Shown one piece after another: positions 1 to 9,589 of a stretch of DNA of 64,000 nt. Source of the DNA: Venturia oleaginea (lineage: Eukaryota; Ascomycota; Dothideomycetes; Venturiales; Venturiaceae); contig JABMLP010000021.1 in assembly GCA_013176395.1 (NCBI GenBank), forward strand, positions 1 to 64,000, read 5' to 3'. Within the stretch, counting starts at the first letter, position 1. Each line of letters opens with the position of its first letter. The position numbers and the translations under genes are program-made. The notes under the pieces were generated by a model, which worked only from the letters and a program-made list of their open reading frames with translations, ran no database searches and was not told the DNA's origin.

Positions 1-162
1 AACCCTAACCCTAACCCTAACCCTAACCCTAACCCTAACCCTAACCCTAACCCTAACCCTAACCCTAACCCTAACCCTAACCCTAACCCTAACCCTAACC
101 CTAACCCTAACCCTAACCCTAACCCTAACCCTAACCCTAACCCTAACCCTAACCCTAACCCT
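1..162. repeat. Telomere repeat array
   Basis: Twenty-seven uninterrupted AACCCT units start at the first base, so this end of the sequence is a chromosome end with the common fungal TTAGGG telomere. The array meets a retrotransposon directly, with no subtelomeric spacer. The first telomeric unit even supplies the stop codon (TAG) of the interrupted retrotransposon frame on the minus strand. Confidence 0.98.
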
Positions 163-3109
163 CGTCCCGATCGGGAAGGTCCTTATCCTTGCTGGTGTTA
201 TCTTCCTGCTGAACTGGTGCTATTGCTTTCGGAATTGTAAACAGAATATCATCCTTAAGTAGATCCGGAGGTTCAATCCCAGGTTCTGTTGGCATCTGTG
301 GTGTAGGTGCTATGATGATAGATGGCTGAATTGCTTCTGGAATGATTACTGCGGCATCCAGTTCTGTAGGATCAAAAATGTAGTCACTCTCGTCAAAGAT
401 AACATCCCGAGAACGGATCACCTTACGCTGTGATGGGACATAGACCCTGAAGATATTGGTACCTTCATATCCAATAAGATAACCAATGAATGCCCTCGCT
501 GCAGTTTTGTCAAGGCGAGGAATTTCGTGCTTAATGAGGACGTAGCACTTGCAGTTATATACCTTGAAGTAGAAGATGACAGGCTTCTCGTGATAGACAA
601 TCTCATACGGAGACTTCCACCCTAGAGATTCCATTGGCAGTTTGTTCTCAATGATAGCCACAGTTTTTGCAAACTCTGGCCAGAGATTAAACGAAAGTCC
701 TGACTGATTTGCTAAGCATCTCATCTTTACTATAAGCCACTTACCATGCACTTCAGCAGGGCCATTCTGTTCTGAGGTGTGAGGTGCTGATTGTTCCATA
801 ATGATACCCTTGAGTCTGACGAATTCAAATCATGTATTGATGGCGGTGTCAATCTCACCAAAAGCAGTCTCACCATCTGTATGAAAATACTTGATAGTGA
901 TACCAAAAATGTTGAAGATTAGATTGACCACGTAGATCGAAATGCGAGGGATGTCGGTCTTCTTTTTGTGTGTGAAGATAAGCTGAAAATGACACTACTC
1001 ACACGCATAATGGCTGAGCCATTTGTCGCCGTTGTATGCTGTTTCCATAGGAACAACATCATAGTTCAGTCGCTGAAAAAGTCCTGTTGCTGGGTGCTCC
1101 TTGAAGCTTGACTTGCTGATTACTTGGTAATGTTTTGAGACTCCGCACACCTCACAGTCTTTTGCCGAAGGAGCGTAAGTAACGGTGATATCATCTCGTA
1201 CTGCCGCCGCCAAATGCTTCATTGTCGCTGGGCCTGGGTGACAAAGTCTGAGGTGCCAAAGATCTGATGGTTTTGTTGTAAGTAGCTGTTTCTGCTAAAC
1301 TTCCTTCTTCGTGAGTTTTTGAACAACTGACTGGGTGGCGAATGCTGTGCCTGTACGAGGATCCATTGCATATGCGTGGTGAAAAGGTGGAGTGAATTCT
1401 AAACACCAGTAACTGAAGTGCTTGGTAGGGATAAACAGAGGTGTGGTGAGTTCTTCGCAGATATAACCACCATTGAGGGTGATTAAATGCAATCCCTTCT
1501 GCTCAAGTTTGTGATTTGAGAGCAGGTTAGCACGGTAATAGGGACAGAGAGCAACTTCGGAGACTGTGATGTAGGCTTCATTACCCTTAGGCGTGTTCAC
1601 TTTGAGAAGGACAGTTCCATATGACTCCACCTTGTATTTAGTGAGGCCACATTGCACGTAGTCATCTGGATAAGCCTCGTAAGTCTTTGTGTAATTGTTG
1701 CGAAGAGGAGGATTACAGATATGAATATCTGAGGCTCCATCCAAGACCCAGGCGTTGGTGAAGTAGTAGGGATCCGAGAGACTGTCTGAGTTGAATGCAG
1801 AACTTGATCTTAATGGAAACTGGTTAACGTTAACTACGCTAGCCTGTTCTGGAGAATATACTGGTTCAAACTCCTCGGAATTGAGCTCAGAATCTTCTGA
1901 ATCAGATTCTGAAAGGTTTTCAAAGTTGAGTGATGACTGAAACGCTGTGCCAATCGCCCCTTGATTGAATGAGGTATGACACACGCGTGCGATTGGGACT
2001 CCGCCTGGCCCTGTCTGATTGTGAGACTTCTCATTTGAGTTAGAGGGACTGTTAGTTCCTGAAGATTTGGTATCTTTAGCTTCCTTCCACTTCTTGTACT
2101 CGGCTTTATCCTTGTCCACCATACTTTGAATCTTGGGGTCCTTCAATGCCTTAGCCACCTTTTCAACAATCTCAGGTTTGAATACGAAATCATCTTTGTG
2201 CGGGATGCCTGTGCAATAGGAGCAGTTACCCGGTCGGTGGAACTTGTGGTTGTTGCCGCAAGGACACTTCTTCTTGTTCTTGTTGCCGGATTGTGAGCCG
2301 TCGGGGCCTAGGCCGTTCAGAGAGGCTTGTCCAGTGTAAAATGCAGCCATGTTCTGGCCACCTGGTACTGGCATTGATTGTGGGCGCGAGTTCTGGTATG
2401 ATCGAAAATCGTTTAGAAGATCTGGCACAGTTTTAAGGCGGTAATTTGGATCCTGCAAGCCCGCACGGCACTGATCTACCCAGATGTTGTCTATCTTGTG
2501 AAGCAAGTTAATGATTTGGAACATCGGCATCTTGCCCTTTGACTCTGCGAGGTCCGCCTTCGTAATCTTCTCAAAGACTACAGTCACTTTGTCCAAGAGA
2601 ATCCTCCAATCTTGACTTGCTGTATCCATCATAAGTGTTGAAAACCAGAGATTCTGTAGCTGGAAGTTGACCGACTCATCCGTAGGTTTGTTGCGCTTCT
2701 GGAGCTTGATAAGGGTGTCTCGAACTGAGGACGTGTCAGAGATCGTGTCAAGGTTAGAGTGAGTGATGTGTTTCCTAATCCAGTCGTGAATATGGATGAG
2801 GGCGGCGTCTTCTCGTTGATACTGAGCGTTCTTGAAGTTGTATTCAGTGACGAGAAGCTTATATTTTTCGATGCCTCTATCGTCCAAGTTCTCCACTTCG
2901 TTGACCGCGTTGTTCGACGCCTTTGCTGCTGTTGGTACTGTGGGTGCTGCTGTGTGCTCCTTCGGCGTTGTACCATCGGGATTGATGATATCCCATACGT
3001 GGTTGTCGATGGCTGTTTGCTTTACTGACTGGATGAAGAGTGGCCATTCAGTATGATCGTTCAGTACGACTTCCACCCGCTGGGTAGAGTTTGTGGTAGT
3101 TATTGACAT
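163..3109 (-). pseudogene. copia gag-pol remnant (gag, protease, integrase N-terminal part)
   Basis: One continuous minus-strand frame starts at the ATG at 3109 and is broken by in-frame stops at 1295-1297 (TAG), 995-997 (TAG) and 830-832 (TGA). Residues 1 to about 330 are gag-like with a Cys/His cluster (CPCGNNHKFH...C). The aspartic protease motif VLDGASDIHI lies near 1730. A GAG-pre-integrase motif (WHLRLCHPGP) spans the first stop. Integrase motifs FHTDGE and SEQNGPAE lie near 880 and 775. All three stops are one C-to-T or G-to-A step from Gln or Trp, and no frameshift is needed, which fits RIP. The frame runs into the telomere. Confidence 0.85.
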
Positions 3110-3335
3110 GCTGTTTTCGCGACTTTCTGCTGTTTCTCAGTGTTACCGGCAAAGTATCATGTATGGAAAGTGTCAAGAGCTATTTGCAATGAGGCCTACA
3201 GTCTCTCAAACTGTGTGTAGTGGCTCTCAGTATGTTGTTTGTAGTACGTGGTGTACGAAAAGTGTGTTGCTGCTTTGCCGAAATGCGCGGGTTCACGTGA
3301 TATCGTGCTGAAAATTGGAGAGACCCTAGTATTCC

Positions 3336-3346
3336 GGGCTCATAAC
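3336..3346 (-). other. Candidate primer-binding site matching initiator tRNA anticodon loop
   Basis: Just inside the LTR the plus strand reads GGGCTCATAAC, the anticodon-loop sequence of eukaryotic initiator tRNA-Met. Copia-type elements are known to prime from an internal half of that tRNA rather than its CCA end. The position next to the LTR agrees with this role. Inferred from sequence match only. Confidence 0.55.
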
Positions 3347-3359
3347 TACAAAGTAGCGA

Positions 3360-3520
3360 TGTATGATGTCAAAAGTGTGTGAATACGAGTGGAAATGAAT
3401 GAATGCATAATGTCTAGAATACAGAGACTGAAGCTGCTTATATGGGCCTTAATGAGGCTGTTTGCAGCGATACAAAGAGAGAGAGACATCAAACCACAAT
3501 CCATAATCCACGTTCCAACA
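3360..3520 (-). repeat. LTR (5' LTR of the telomere-truncated copia element)
   Basis: A 161 bp unit that begins TGTTGGAACG on the minus strand and ends ...CATACA, so it has the TG...CA ends and a 3 bp terminal inverted repeat (TGT/ACA). A TATA-like stretch (ATATAAG on the minus strand) lies inside. The boundaries are inferred, because no second LTR is present to compare. Confidence 0.6.
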
Positions 3521-3527
3521 TCTTCAA

Positions 3528-4485
3528 ATGCCTGCGAGGCCCTGCCCAGATCTGGTACAACTCTCCTTTGAGGAGAAGAAGCGCTTGAAATCTGGCCGCG
3601 GTGTCACCAACTGGTGCGAAGCATTACAGGAGAAGTTCCAGATGAGGCACCTCGACGCCCTGCACCAATATGAGCAACAGCACCTCTCCATCGACGACGT
3701 TGCGAAAGGAAGATCTGTCTCGAAGTCCGTGATGACCCCAGCGTGTTTCCTCATAGCCGCTGGTTTCCACACAGACTACCAGCAATTACTCCAAATCTGG
3801 GCCAAGCTCGACCCTGGCATCCGCCTCATCATCCCGATGCTTACCAGCAGACGCAGATTTGTCTTTCAAGACTTCGACCAATTTCGCAACCACTCGAGTA
3901 AGTACCCCTTCTCCCGCAGCAGGAATCTGTCAAGAGACAGGCGCGATGTTTCGAGTGCCTGGGCTGGCACAACCTCCCAAGGGTATCAGCAAGGCTACCG
4001 AAACAACGACCGTGAATCACGCGGGTACTCTCGAAATCGCCGATCTGGCGCAGATACTGACCAGCAGGCACGAAACGGAAGCGGCACGAGGAACCAGGAG
4101 ACTCCTCGACAGCCATACTCGAGTAACCGCGGATACTCAGGACCCGCATTAGAGCGAGATTCACCCATGGCTGCGCAGCAAAAATATGGTTATCCAACCA
4201 TTACCGGAGCCCGTGCAGAAATCACAGAATTCTCCAGCTCAGCTGGCGGCTGCTCAAACACCAGTGGAAGCCACGACCCCTCCCACGTCTCCAAACCAGG
4301 CTCAGTCACCACAGCCTGGCCCTACTCACGATCCAAAACAAACTGTCGACAAGCCACCAGATCAGCCACCACCTGGCTTGAGGTTCTTCGAAAAAAAAGG
4401 TCTTCTCTTCTACACAGACAGGAGGAACGGCCACGAGCGTTTGTGTATTCATGCGCCATGCGAGGAAGACCGGGGCGGGTTCTAG
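3528..4485 (+). pseudogene. Retrotransposon gag-like remnant
   Basis: The first about 110 residues resemble fungal retroelement gag proteins (an alpha-helical stretch ending LLQIWAKLDPGIRL, then Arg/Ser/Gly-rich sequence). The downstream part that looks most protein-like (Pro/Gln-rich, ending with FFEKKGLLFYTDRR and a Cys pair) is in a different frame from about 4186, so a frameshift near 4150-4186 is likely. No zinc knuckle or pol follows. It could be the detached gag of the copia element at 5336-8121, but that is not shown. Confidence 0.45.
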
Positions 4486-4507
4486 TATTTTAAAAAAACC
4501 CGCCCCG
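4471..4507. repeat. GC-rich 11 bp inverted repeat
   Basis: CGGGGCGGGTT at 4471-4481 and its exact reverse complement at 4497-4507 flank a 15 bp AT-rich loop. The same 11-mer recurs at 63167-63177 beside another copy of the neighbouring pogo element. It may be a transposon end or a target preference. Confidence 0.6.
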
Positions 4508-4556
4508 TTCGCCCCAACGGTTTGGAATCACATGATTTTTATATAGTAACCTGTTA

Positions 4557-5335
4557 ACGTACTCCACCACCCAACCGCTCAAAATCTGCCAAGACTTCTA
4601 CCATTCCTCTCATGTGGTTATGTCTGAACAACGAAACGCACTGTTACTCCAACACGAAGGAGAATCCAGCTCGCACTCCAAGCCCTCCAAGCCGGCCAAT
4701 TCCGAAGCCAACGGGCCGCCGCTCGTGTTTTTGACGTTAAACAGCGAATCCTCTCTGAGCGCGTTAAAGAAGTCCCATTTATCCTCGAAACACCACCAAA
4801 TGGTCGGAAATTTACCCTTACCGAAGAGCAAACGCTTGTCCGATACATCCTTGACCTCGATTCGCGAGGATTTGCGCCCCGGCTTTGTGGGGTAGCAAAT
4901 ATGGCCGATAAACTGCTAGCTATACGCGGTGGAGAGCCAGTGGGCAAAAACTAGGCTGAGAGGTTCGTTACGCGCTCAGATGAGCTCAAGATGGCCTTCA
5001 ACCGAGCCAAGGATAGGCAGAGGATACTACAGGAAGATCCAGAGATTATTGGCGCGTGGTTCAAGCTTGTTGCAGATACCAAAGCCAAGTACGGCGTCCA
5101 CGACGAGGATACACACAACTTTGACTAGATTGGCTTTCAGGTGGGTATTATTGGGTCAATGAAGGTCATTACAGCCTCCGAGAGACTTACAAGGCCGGAA
5201 TGGGTTACGGTTATCCAGAGTATCTGCGCCGCTGGGTATGCAACCCCACCCTTCATTATCTATAGAGGACGCGTTCACATCTCTGCGTGGTATGAGGAGG
5301 CAGACATACCGCGCAGTTGGAAGCTTCACGTGAGG
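4557..5335 (+). pseudogene. Pogo/Fot1-like transposase, 5' part (copy 1)
   Basis: Begins after a TA with ACGTACTCC..., related to the terminal repeat of the element at 29045-30990. It encodes an N-terminal helix-turn-helix (MSEQRNALLLQHEG) and the start of the DDE domain (HDEDTHNFD..IGFQ, AAGYATPPFIIY). It is broken by TAG at 4952-4954 and TAG at 5126-5128. Near 5200 it lacks a 24 bp in-frame block, eight residues that are present in the copies at 30.4 kb and 63.9 kb. It ends abruptly at about 5335, where copia integrase sequence takes over in the same frame. Confidence 0.8.
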
Positions 5336-7838
5336 ATGATGCATCCCAGCGGTTCAATGACCATCTACGAGGCATGGTATGGAATGGCACCGACCTTTGA
5401 GAACTTCATCATCTTTGGCAGCGGGGGTTGGGCCATTACAAAGAAGTCCAAGGGTTTCAAAGATCGCTCATTCCACGGCACGTTTGTGGGCTTCGAAGGT
5501 AATAGTATCTACAAGATTCTGACACCAACTGGAGCCCTCATTCGTACAGTAACCTTTAAAGCCGACGAGTCAAAGAAGCGCAAGCGCCATTGCTATCACC
5601 CTTCTTCTGACGGCATTGCGAAGTCACTAATCTCGCGCTCTCCGTCACTTCAACGCGTTGAACCTCCCATCAATGATGAAGATGAGACCTCCAACCACTC
5701 CGATTCATCAGGACTCTCTGACCCTCCATCAGTAATGGGGTCAGAACCACCGCGAGACACTCATTCTCTTGCGACAAGAACACGCCGCCCCAATCTTCCA
5801 AGTCAACGCGCTCGTGAGGCCGCTGGCTTGAACTCATTCATATCATTACACGGAGTTGACAAAGCTATAGAGATTACGAAGCTCATGGCCGAATACAAGC
5901 CTACCCACGATCGCGCTCCCATTACCCTCACTCGAACTGAAGCCACACTGGCCTTTCACGCGAACGTCGCAAAAGCCTCTGCTTACTACCTTCTCTCATT
6001 CTTAAGCCTAGCAGCTTCATCTGAACCCTTCGAACCTACAACCTATAATCAAGCCATCACCTCACCTCACGTCCCTCAGTGGCTCAAGGCCATGAACGAT
6101 GATATGCGCTCAATGGATGAGAATAAAGTCTGGACACTCACGAAGCTCCCAGCAGGCGTGAAGCCACTGACGGGTAAGTGGGTGTTTAAACTAAAGCGCG
6201 GCACCGATGGCGCTATTCTACGATTCAAGGCCAGATTTGTGGTAAGAGGTTTCGAGCAACAATACGGCATTGACTTCCACGATACCTTCGCTTCTGTGGT
6301 GAAGCCGATGACATACAAAGCTCTGTTTGCAATCGCTGCCTCCCTCGATTGGGAGATCGAGCAGATGGACGTCAAGACCGCTTTTCTCTACGGCAAAATT
6401 GATGAACGTATCTACGTCTGTCAACCGCGTGGTTTCGAAATCGGTCATGACTATTGCCTACTCAATCGAGCGCTGTATGGTCTCAAACAAGCCCCGAGGG
6501 TTTGGTATGATACCTCTTCCGCCTTCCTCGTCTCCCTTGGCTTCTCGATGCTGGATAGCGACTTTAGTGTGTTCCACAAAGGGCAGCTGTTCGTAGCTAT
6601 CTATGTTGACGATCTTTTGCTCATTGGTCCCGACATGCGACAGATTAATCTCCTGAAAAAGGCCTTAAATAAGCGTTTTCAGATAACTGATCTAGGGCCG
6701 GCAAAGTTCTATCTCGGAATGTTGCTTCAAAGAGATCGCCAGAATCGCTCAATCTCCATCAATCAAACTGCATACATCACGAAGATTCTCGAGGACCACG
6801 GCTTCACCGACTGTCATTCTAAACCCATCCCAATCAACCCATCTGCGAAGCCAGAACCTCGAGAATCTTCGTGATGTATGCAGTTTGATTGATGGAGATT
6901 GAGCGATTCTGGCGATCTCTGTGAAGCAACATTCCGAGATAAAACTTTGCCGGCCCTAGATCATTCATCTGAAAACGCTTATTTAAGGCCTTTTTCAGGA
7001 GATTAATCTGTCGCATGTCGGGACCAATGAGCAAAAGATTCTCGAGGATCACGGCTTCACCGACTGTCACTCTAAACCCATCCCAATCAACCCATCTGCG
7101 AAGCCAGAACCTGCGGAGGAAGGTTACCTTGCTGACCCTTACTTCAAAACCAAATATCAGTCTGCCGTCGGGTCACTGATGTATGCAATGCTAGGCACAC
7201 TGCCAGATATCGCCTTTGCAGTCTCCCTCGTCAGTCGCTATGCAGCCAACCCGAACGCAGTACACTGGGCCCTCGTCGAGGATATCTTTCGTTACCTCAA
7301 GGGCACTCTCTCTGCATCACTCGTCTATCAGGGCGAACTCGAAAACCTCGTCGGATTCACTGACTCTGACTGGGCCGGTGACGTCGGTACAAGAAGATCA
7401 ACCTCCGGATACCTTTTCAATATCGGCAGTGCAGCAATTAGCTGGCAATCCAAGAGACAAGCCACGGTAACACTCTCTACTTGCGAAGCCGAATACATTG
7501 GTCAGACGAATGCAGCGAAAGAAGCCATCTGGCTGCAGCGATTGCTTCACGAGATCAACCCTGAATTTGGTCCATCCACTACAGTCATTTACGCCGATAA
7601 CCAAGGAGCTATTGCCCTCGCAAAGAACCCTCAATCTCACGGCCGAAACAAAGCCATGGACCTCAAAGAACACTGGATCCGCGAGAAGGTTGCCAATGGT
7701 TCAATTATCCTCAAATATGTACGCACTGCGAAGATGGTTGCTGACGGCCTCACCAGAGGGCTAACGAAGCCTACTTTTGAGTTGTTCAGGGCTGCACTTG
7801 GAATCGTAATTGACGCGATACCTTGGCCCTCATTCTGA
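5336..7838 (+). pseudogene. copia pol remnant: integrase C-terminus, RT, RNase H
   Basis: The integrase tail (TIYEAWYGMAPTFENF) leads to a copia RT (KWVFKLKRGTDG, MDVKTAFLYG, YVDDLLL catalytic box near 6605) and RNase H (DSDWAGD..RRSTSGY, STCEAEY, YADNQGAI, ending near 7838). The open frame at 5141-6874 is a chimera whose first about 65 codons are pogo transposase. The RT frame ends at 6874 inside the inverted duplication and the correct frame resumes near 7040. It cannot encode an active pol as it stands. Confidence 0.88.
6857..7039 (-). repeat. 183 bp inverted copy of RT segment 6612-6794, flanked by a 76 bp direct repeat
   Basis: Bases 6857-7039 are the near-identical reverse complement of 6612-6794, with a handful of differences (for example RFQMNDLGP against RFQITDLGP). 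On either side lies a direct repeat of 76 bp (6784-6859 and 7037-7112). Both junctions show a few bases of microhomology (CCT at the left, AAGAT at the right). This is the geometry of a double template switch. Confidence 0.9.
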
Positions 7839-7995
7839 GTCGATTGGCGACGCTTCCTCAGCTGTACGTCGTCTCAATGCGGTTAGCCTACTAGCGGTCT
7901 CTCTCTCTGCCCCTTTGGCACCTCCTCCTCCCTCTGGGATGTTTTTTGTGTACCCACTTCATTTACACAATTTTGGTCTGCTTCAAGCAGGGGGC

Positions 7996-8121
7996 TGTCA
8001 CATAAACTCATTTCATTCTATCCTCATTTGTACTAGCTCGAATGCGAGTCTCAATTGTATAAATATGCGGATAGCCCACACATCAATTCGGACTTCAGTC
8101 TGCTTCATCTATCTTTTGACA
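7996..8121 (+). repeat. 3' LTR of the second copia element
   Basis: A 126 bp unit that starts TGTCACATAA and ends CTTTTGACA, giving a perfect 5 bp terminal inverted repeat (TGTCA/TGACA). It is preceded directly by the purine tract AGCAGGGG, followed by a single C. It is short for a fungal LTR. The partner 5' LTR was not seen in the window. Confidence 0.7.
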
Positions 8122-8156
8122 TGAAGCGCTTCAAAAGAATGCCAGACTCGATCTTT

Positions 8157-9466
8157 GGTATGTACTTCTCGTTGACGGCGGAATCCGATGGCACAGCACT
8201 TTCGAGATGATACAACGTGTCCTTTCGCTCAGGGCGGTTATTATCAAGTGGCAGAGGCTCTACAACTACACCGGTAAAGGCGTTGATATTAGGAAGTCCT
8301 TCCTCACAAATGACGACTTCGAGATGCTTGAAATTTGATGTGCGATACTAGAAGACTTCAAGACGTTCTATCTCAAAGAGGAGGGTAATGCGACAGAATC
8401 TATACAAGGCACAGCCGCCGGAGTCATTAAAGGGTTGACTTGCATTCACGAGAGACTCACTGACGCGCAGAATGAGGTTGCTTCTCTCAATCTTGCTACT
8501 GAGTTTGCTGAACCTTACGTAGCCGGTGTTAAGGGATAGATCCTTTCCCTCATTTATCCTGGATGGATTCTTGCGGGGCTTTGCCTGGCTTCGCTTTCAC
8601 ATGTTGCTTTCACATGCTTTTGCTTTCATATACTTTGCTTTCACATACTTTGCTTTCACATACACTTCTATTCTTTTCTGTCCTTTTCTCTAGACTATGT
8701 GTCCTTTTCTTGTTCAGGGACTATATGTACAAGTTGTCCTTCCTGTACCTACAATTTCTTCTGTACTTAGATAATTGAAATACAAGCTGTCTTCCCTCAC
8801 TTGCGAAACACCTTTGAGGGTTGAACTCTTACAGCCGGGCTCAAAGAAGCGCTTCTGAAGACCTCAAAGTACCAGACGATGATTGAAGAGTCAGATCTCT
8901 ACTACGCCGCCATTATCTGTGACCCAAACCTACGATTACTGTGGTTCGAAGACCACTGGGCTAAGTACAACAATCGTACCTGGTACAAACGCGCCGAGAG
9001 AAGTATGCAGCGCCTTTTTGACGAATACTGCGACAAATACGGGACCTTACCTTCACCATCACCGTCACCTACGCCAGAACCATCCTCAGAAGCGGAGAGT
9101 GAACCCAGCGGTAAGCGGCCCTCATATTACGATAAATTCAACATATTATCAGTCCACGTGATCACCAAAAAGCGCCGGGTAGTCACCAAAGAAGACGATT
9201 ATACGAGATACATCAAATATTTCGACCCTACCACCTGGAAGCCAGTTCACGACGTTGTTGGGTGGTGGGAGCAGCACCGCAATGACTATCCGATCTTATC
9301 TCGTCTTGCTTTCGATGTATTATCGATTCCTGGTATGTCTGCAGAGGTTGAGAGAGTATTTTCACAAGCCGGTAGGCTCATTACTGATGCTAGAAACGGT
9401 ATGAGTGATGACACAATTGAGGCGTGTCAGATACAGCATCAAGGGCTTAAAAATGGTGTATTTTAG
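8157..9466 (+). pseudogene. hAT-family transposase remnant
   Basis: The frame WYVLLVDGGIRWHSTF..IQ near 8160 is the conserved middle of hAT transposases. The intact tail at 8879-9466 holds the C-terminal dimerisation region (LSRLAFDVLSIPGMSAEVER.FS). The frame is stopped by TGA at 8336-8338 and TAG at 8537-8539, both one transition from a coding codon. About 290 bp of unrelated pyrimidine-rich sequence (about 8545-8832) separates the middle from the tail. No terminal repeats or 8 bp target duplication could be assigned. Confidence 0.8.
8591..8664 (+). repeat. CTTTGCTTTCACATA tandem repeat
   Basis: Four to five imperfect copies of a roughly 15-17 bp unit (CTTTGCTTTCACATAC) lie inside the sequence that interrupts the hAT transposase. 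They are followed by a long pyrimidine-rich tract to about 8780. No coding potential is evident. Confidence 0.75.
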
Positions 9467-9589
9467 ATCTCTCAATTGACCGATCACTCAAGCCATCAAT
9501 CTCACTGACACCGACTCAATCAAGCCGTCAATCAAGCCATATATTGGTCGAATCGGGCAATCAATCTTGAGAATGGCTCAATCGATTGA

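Larger units (their letters stand above)
163..3520 (-). mobile_element. Ty1/copia-like LTR retrotransposon, 3' half lost at telomere
   Basis: Minus-strand element. From right to left it has an LTR (3360-3520), a primer-binding-like site, gag, protease, GAG-pre-integrase and the start of the integrase core. It then stops at the telomere array, so reverse transcriptase, RNase H and the 3' LTR are absent. Only one LTR remains, so the target duplication cannot be tested. The layout fits breakage inside the element followed by telomere addition. The order protease-integrase before the missing RT is the copia order. Confidence 0.85.
5336..8121 (+). mobile_element. Ty1/copia-like retrotransposon, 5'-truncated and internally rearranged
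   Basis: Contains the integrase C-terminal part, RT, RNase H, a purine tract (AGCAGGGG, 7986-7994) and a 3' LTR at 7996-8121. The 5' LTR, gag, protease and most of the integrase are missing where the element joins the pogo fragment. The LTR differs from that at 3360-3520, so the two copia elements belong to different families. An inverted duplication (6857-7039) breaks the RT. Confidence 0.85.

Noticed and set aside
8563..8778. 71-codon plus-strand frame with many Leu/Phe
   Set aside because: Made by the CTTTGCTTTCACATA tandem repeat and CT tract; not a gene.
9467..9589. Possible gypsy 3' LTR
   Set aside because: Too short, and I found no matching copy upstream of gag; the TTGATTG repeats look like simple sequence or hAT subterminal repeats.
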